From: Lithospermum erythrorhizon
Taxonomy: Eukaryota > Streptophyta > Magnoliopsida > Boraginales > Boraginaceae
Assembly (NCBI GenBank): GCA_019722365.1
Contig: JADFUC010001617.1
Span: 37,369-101,368 of the forward strand
Reading direction: 5' to 3'
Length of the DNA: 64,000 bases
How positions within the stretch are numbered: position 1 is the stretch's first letter; every line of letters begins with the position of its first letter. Below, piece after piece: positions 58,130 through 64,000 of this stretch. The notes below the pieces were generated by a model. It was not told the origin of the DNA. It saw only the letters and a program-made list of their open reading frames with translations, and did no database searches. A program made the translations under genes and the position numbers.

Positions 58130-61100
58130 CTCTGATGCAAATCGTTATCCGGGTAAGTCCGGCGTGTCTTGTGAAGCATCCCATTGTCGTCGTGTCGAAT
58201 AAATGCTTGATAATAAATTGAATATCCGCCTGCAGCGATAACCGACATCGTTCGATGGATCCACAAACGGGCGGCGGTTGTTCTTTCCTGCTTGAAAGAT
58301 ATCTCGATTATTTAAAAGGCGACACGTCAACATTTTGCATATAAGTCGATCAAGCCCAGGGAACGCGTTAAATATTTCTTTATGACCTTGTTTATGCTCT
58401 CTACTCGCTGAGATGTAGCGAAGATAGTATACTTGTTGTGCTTGTGATGCTAGGATAAAGGGGTCATCCTTGGGGTACGTGCTCTTTGTGTTTGATTTGA
58501 CCATTACGTTTCCTCGGATGTATTTGCATCCACTGGCATGTCGAACTTGATAACATTTGAAGAGTACACCTTTATCAGCGTAAATGGCCAAATGCGACAA
58601 TTCCCAAATCCTCTTGTGACCCCATAATAATCGACATGGTCGTAAGTAAATGCATTAGCGAGACAGCTTTAACACCATCCCATTTATTGTAAGTGCTCTT
58701 TATTCACGATCGCTGCTGTCAAAGTAGTACTGATGACGTAATAGCCACTATGCAGTTTAATTTCGTTGGTGGGACCAACTGCGAGTGTCTGGTGCAACCG
58801 TCTCCCGTATTATTCATTATATGGTTGTGTCCATTCTTTGAAATTGCTTGACGTCGTGATTTATTTGTTCCTCGAGTCAAATGAGGCTGCGACTATTAAA
58901 TCAAATCATGTTACATCTGGGATATAAGTTATTTGTTTAGTTCGCTTATTATAATATACAAAATTCATTTTTTAGTGAGCATTAAATATACACTTCTTGA
59001 ATGTATTCGCATTGCCAGATTGTATTGCACAAAATACGTGTAATGCTTGTCGTGTATTGTGGGTCATAAAATGTCGATGTTTCAACCTTGAAGCGTGCCT
59101 CGGCAGGTAGCATTCTTGGCAAAATAGATCGTCTTGGGTTCATTTGGTATCGTGCCTCCCGGGGCGATTTGCAAGTACATTTTCAATTCCTTATCGAAGT
59201 ACATTGAGCAGTTTGAAACTTTCTTTTGACTAAATCGCCTCGCATATTGACCGCCCAGCCAGCGTGCACTTTGTCTTACCATTTTCTTGATCCCCGAGAA
59301 TGCAACGTGTGAAGGTTAGTTAAATAATTAGATAGATAAACCATCAATCGACATATATTAATAAAATTGAAATATTCACGACTCAAGCGGGTACATCCAT
59401 CCCCATCTGCGCATGACCTCCGTTAAAGCGCCGTAAAGGCAAATGTATTGGTAGGTGCTCATCATAAAGAATCTTGTGGGAATATTGTCTCATCTTGCAA
59501 TTATCTCATTGATATTAAAATGAGAGCTCTTAGTAGCGTCCCCATTAGAGTTGTTGATGAAATGTAGCGGAAGAAAAACTACCGCTCTGTTACGGTTTCC
59601 ATGCTCGGTCGAGGCGATGGCGAAATCTGGAAGTAATTTACGCACCAATATGCATCGTGACTTTTGATCCGGTGAAGTTCACGTTTAGAACATCTCGAAA
59701 TGTTTGGCTTATTATCCATCAAATAATTTGAGGCGTGCTAACTTGACTCTAAACTGCTGTTGTGTTGTGGTTAGTCATGCAAAGTCTTTGGTTTAAGCTT
59801 TCCTCCACAGGATCTCGTCGTATCTGCGGTGGGGTCGTGTGAGCAGTAGTTTGGTCGATCGCGCGTTCATTATCTTCGTTTTTCTGGAAAATCCGGTACA
59901 GTGTACTACGTTCTCATCATTGTTCTTCTGCAGCCATGCATGAAGTCGATGTTATTAATACGATCTTGTTTGAACCCGATAACTCAAATCCCGGAATATA
60001 CTCTCTTCGCGGTTAATGCGCGGCATTATACCTACTGATTTGTGTTCAGCGTATACGCCTACCTTGAGCATAACGTCGGGATCGATAAAGATACAAGATT
60101 ATATACACCGGTCTAGGAAGTCCCTCGTTGCACGGCTGAAAAGTTAGATACATGACAATCGCGCCTTTTAGCCTAAGCGGATGTCGGCGGGGAAAAGAGG
60201 GCGGTGACAATTAAACTATGAAAATTTCCGACCCTACCAGTGAAAGCTTTGGTATGCTCCATACAATACGGACAAGCTAATCTACCATGTGTGCTCGAGC
60301 AGAATAACCATGCATATGAAAGAAAAACCGAAAATAAGTAAGTCCGGCGTCAAAGCAACCCGCATGTTGAAATTACGCTACGATGCGTCGAATGTCTCGA
60401 CACGGTAGCTACCGCGACTCCTTGACTTCATCGACCAAGGGTCGAAGAAAAATATCTATATCTTTCCACGGATTTTTAGGTCGGGTATAATCAGGGATAA
60501 ACGGATATGGTTCGCTTCATCACGCGATCGGTGGTAAATTGTACTAGCATAGATAATAGCGGCGATAGGAATATTGGCGTCCAAACTTGCCAAAAGGTGC
60601 AAAACCATCTGTACACAAACCGATGCGAACATTTCTCGGCTCTGCTCCAAAATCTGGATATGTTGCATCAAAATGTTTCCATATTGCTCCACGTCCCACC
60701 AGTGCGTCATCCGCCCCGTCATTTATGCGGATCCGATGGTGCCGTAATAAATGTCGCAGTATCTTTTCTTGACATATACAATAGATTTAAAAGCGAAATT
60801 AAAGAGGCTATGGCATATATATCAAAACCTTTCTTGCAATCGGCTTACATTGTTCACTCCCGCTTCTTTCGCGTGCACCTTCTGCACAAAAAGCGACATG
60901 CCAACGGTTGCCATCCCCTCTTTTGTAAAAACGACATACAATTATTCACACCGTAGATTTTTTGTTTTAGGCAGAACAAAGGACTCAATAATTTTTTGCC
61001 TCATAGAAATCATTTGAATGTTCTCTCCCTCGTTAGAATGACGCGACGATTAAAAGAAATCCACCTTTGGAAATATTGTTGTGATATTTGTGATTCAGAC

Positions 61101-61660
61101 TTAAGACTAACCAACCGTGTTGTCGTTGATAACTGTAAATTCGATTTAACCATCCCACATAATTTGGTTCAGAGCCTCCGTCAGTCATAGTATGTTACCA
61201 TTGTATTTGGATGTCTTACTGCAATCAAAATTAAATATTTCTTCGTTAATTAATGCCCCCAATTCAAATTGTGTGTCCCACACGTAGCGTAAGTTTAAAC
61301 CATCTGCAACCGTATACTTTTATATTGGTTCCCAAAATTCAACACTAGAAGATGTTTCTACGTACATTAAACATTGTGAGAACATGATAATCTTCGCGTG
61401 AATGCTCCCGAGATGTAATATCTTTCCACAAAGCCATTAGACATCAAATCGTCTCCAACTTGACTAATATCCTGCCTTTTCGGATTTACTGCGCCTCCTG
61501 CCAGGACATGCTTATCATTCTACCTAATCCTCTCGACAAAGCAAGATTTTACGCAACCTCAAAGAAACTCACTAAACCTTGTAGATATCTGAGATTCATG
61601 TGTCTGAAGCCATACTTGATTATCATCGAAACGATCTTTAGACATTTTCCACTTTAAATA
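58130..61660 (-). pseudogene. TNP2-type CACTA transposase remnant, copy 2
   Basis: The best-preserved part is the C-terminal DUF4216-like segment in the 151-codon frame 58145-58600: VLFKCY, NTKSTYPKDDPFILASQAQQ and VYYLRY at residues ~12-63, a strong match to this domain of plant CACTA proteins. Upstream on the minus strand, fragments of the DUF4218-like and Transposase_21-like parts follow (SLIIPDLK in 60456-60722; tgcattcc- and ccatacaata-type words shared with copy 1). Frames break every 60-150 codons at different places from copy 1. As written it is not functional. Confidence 0.7.
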
Positions 61661-61674
61661 TATATTTAAATTAA

Positions 61675-61915
61675 ATGAAAAAAATTAAATAATTGGACAT
61701 TATTGTACATAATTAGACATCATTGAAAATATATAATTGGACATTATTGTATAATTGAATAAATGAACAACAATTGAACATAATTAATTGGACATAATAC
61801 TTGAACATATATAATTATTTAGTTAAACCTAGATTTGGAATAAGAAATGAATTAAATGAAAAAATAAATACTTGGACATAATTGCACATAATTGAATATA
61901 ATTGAACATAAAAAT
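61675..61915. repeat. taattggacattattgtaca repeats in CACTA copy 2
   Basis: Counterpart of 49020-49270 with the same words and a slightly different number. Confidence 0.7.
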
Positions 61916-62820
61916 GTCAAAACATACATTAGGATTAGGAGTTGATGGGGGGGGATGGTAAGGGTGAGGAGAAGTTTTTGATTGGGTTTGTTCTGTCGAT
62001 GCAGGGTTCATTTTATATATTAGAAATGGTGTCGGTCTGACCCTGGCACCGCACCGGCGTCTCAGATACCGACAACTTAAACCCGGCGCCCGAAAACCCT
62101 CGATACTGTTTTCTTATTTTTTATATTAATCTAATTATTCAACGTATAATAAATATATTTTATTCAATTAGTCATATGTTATGTAATATATATATTATAA
62201 ATAGTAAATATTCGTCGATAATGAGTAAATACGGTATATGATATGTACAAATAATTCGAGTTATACTCATTATCGATCATATGCCGAATCTTCTGAATAT
62301 TTTTATTATAATTTTTAATAATATATCTAATGATTATTGTACATAATAATTCAGAATTAGATTACTTAAACCATTAAAAGAAGAAAATGATTTTTATTAT
62401 TTAAAAGTGACAGGACGGGCGCGGTTCAGCCTTGAACCCTCATCTTAAGCCGAAGCGACCGAAGCCTTTGAGCCGACGCTTAACCCGTATTGCTCTGGCT
62501 TATTTTAATATCGACCACTGGGACCCGGCATAGTGTGTAGAATCGGATAAACAAAACATCAGTATTTTATACAACCTATAAACACAAATCAAACCATAAA
62601 CACAAATCAAACTATAAACACAAATCATTCCGTCAAACTATAACTAGCTATGGCATCAAACGTCGAACTATAAACACAAATCATTCAAATTAAAATATAA
62701 ATATATCCATAAACACAAATCAAACTACTAAACACAAAAATCAAACCATAAAACATAAAATATCCATAAACCTAAATAAGAATATCCATAAAAATCATTC
62801 AAATATCCATACATAAACTT
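61916..62820. other. CACTA copy 2 linker with aaactataaacacaaatca repeats
   Basis: 61935-62110 has subterminal-type accggcg/ccgacaa words. 62560-62810 has about seven units of aa(a)ctataaacacaaatca. Aligns with 49271-50180. Confidence 0.5.
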
Positions 62821-62829
62821 GTCCCAATC

Positions 62830-64000
62830 TTTGAGGGGGTAAATTTCATTAGTGGGGAATACGTATTGGAAATTTGGAGGCTAATGGGGAATGCAGGTGG
62901 GGGGGTGGGTGGCGCGATGGGAAAGATGAGAAGTCTTCAAACTTCTGGAGTCATGAGCTCTAGGCCGACCTTAATGGGGGCGAGGTGTGGGGGCGTCGGG
63001 TACCGTAGTGTCTTTGAATGAGCATGACGATGCTTGCGTGAGCTGCTGCAGACGGGCGAGTGCAATCTAACGTCACGGCCCGGCCGGGCTCAATATAACC
63101 CTAGAACATAAAATAAGTTGGGCCACTGATTCTTGAGGCCCTTGATCTATTTCCCTCGTTTCGGCACGGAAGCCTCGGCGCACTTGTTCGCCTCGGAGTC
63201 CGGTGACCGACGATCTGGCGTCATCAAGGGGCGGAAGTGGTTCCGATGGACCCGGCATCCATCAACATCCCAGTGCCAAGGTATAACCCGGCTCCAAGCA
63301 TCCGGCACTTTTTCCAATCGCGGCCTGCGCATCCATGATACCTTGTCGCTTGAACGCTTTGTGGATCGAAGTCCGGCCCGTACTTAGGTGGAGCAAAGAC
63401 CGGCGTACTTTCGTCACAAGTTAATAAACATAAGAATGAAATATAAATAACGTATAAAGAATTTAAATTTAATGTATAAAAAATTTAAAGTTACAAAAGC
63501 AGTCTCCAGCCTCGGGTTGTAGAATTCCCCACGAAATCAGGTTAAATCGGTCGCGCACATCGCTTAACCTTTGTTAAGATCGAGGCGAATATTCAACGGG
63601 GCACGGCTTCCAGTTCAACACTTGAAGCGCCAATTACATAGTTAATAAGCGCGGAAATAATGAAAAACTAAAATTTACTAGTAAAACTCAAATTTACCTA
63701 AATCATGGAACTACCATGAGGCCGCACTTGCTCCCAGGGAATGCTTGAAGGAGCTCCATCGGGCCATGTGAGGAGTCATGCGGTTACGCCGGTTCTTTGG
63801 AGATCGGCCCGGTGTCATCGACACCGATTACTGACGTGCTTCTCCCAGCCGAGGTCCACGGATCCCGGTGGGGCCACCGGAGTCCCAAGGGAGAAGAGGG
63901 CGGATCGATACACCACCGCGCCGCGTGCGTTCATCTTCCACCCGTGAAGATCTCGCTTCTCTTCTTGTTGAAGCCTCCCAAAATTTTGGCATATGCAAAG
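62830..64000 (-). pseudogene. Second CACTA gene region, copy 2, cut by the window end
   Basis: Exon-like GC-rich blocks match copy 1 (for example attcttgaggcccttgatct at 63128 and near 50469, and tcttcttgttgaagcctc at 63960 and near 51258). Both strands are full of short frames (63073-63387) caused by GC content. The product is not recognised, as for copy 1. Confidence 0.4.

Larger units (their letters stand above)
56463..64000 (-). mobile_element. CACTA (En/Spm, TNP2-type) transposon, copy 2, truncated by the window
   Basis: The left end cattcttagaaagcagggg is a diverged form of the CACTA terminus of copy 1. From here the sequence aligns with 43771-51300 in order: subterminal array, AT repeats, TNP2 remnant, ttggacattattg repeats, aaacacaaat repeats, second gene. 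The right end lies beyond 64000. Same orientation as copy 1, 3.4 kb away. Confidence 0.75.

Overview
This is nuclear DNA from a flowering plant, almost certainly a eudicot. It is AT-rich, with one intron-containing host gene of plant secretory laccase type, surrounded and filled by plant transposable elements. Short motifs such as ACGGAGTA next to MITE-like sequences would fit Caryophyllales, but that is only a weak inference. No rRNA, CRISPR, plasmid or prokaryotic feature was seen. Nearly all short reading frames in the window are chance frames or pieces of transposons.

Layout. 1-6.5 kb: a minisatellite, a Stowaway-like MITE, a TTA-flanked Tourist-like MITE and one copy of an unclassified repeat family (here R1). 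6.5-26.9 kb (minus strand): a laccase-like multicopper oxidase gene. Signal-peptide exon 1 starts at 26905 and the stop is at 6505. Exons 2, 3 and 4 are 152, 245 and 126 nt, in phase and with GT/AG borders. Exon 5 has lost its 3' part, which should carry the third copper motif (HPxHLHG type), and only 32 nt of non-exon DNA separate it from the last exon. The gene is therefore probably dead as a laccase. Its introns hold two head-to-tail Helitron-like units, a foldback element, a small poly(A)-tailed retroposed fragment with a target-site duplication, a solo LTR, a long (TA)n run and two more R1 copies.

27-32.5 kb: small DNA transposons: a Tourist-like MITE, a 1.75 kb element with long terminal inverted repeats, a tRNA-like stretch interrupted by a hAT-type MITE, a foldback Mutator-like element with a 9-bp target duplication, and a Stowaway-like MITE. 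33.0-41.6 kb: a Ty3/Gypsy (chromovirus, Tekay/Del-like) retrotransposon with about 2.57 kb LTRs, a decayed gag/protease/RT/RNase H interior and no recognisable integrase. 41.6-43.8 kb: intergenic DNA with a cluster of GGACGTCC-type palindromes.

43.8-53.1 kb and 56.5-64.0 kb (running off the window): two directly oriented CACTA (En/Spm) transposons of one family, with ACCGACACC subterminal repeats and minus-strand TNP2-type transposase remnants. Between them lie 3.4 kb with a hAT-type MITE and a small foldback.

The laccase exons are clean apart from the exon 5 deletion, whereas every transposon reading frame is broken by many small indels. I did not find a new multi-gene system. The most interesting items are the copper-site deletion and 72-nt cassette in the laccase, the tandem Helitron-like units, the three-copy R1 family and the G-box hairpins in the foldback element.
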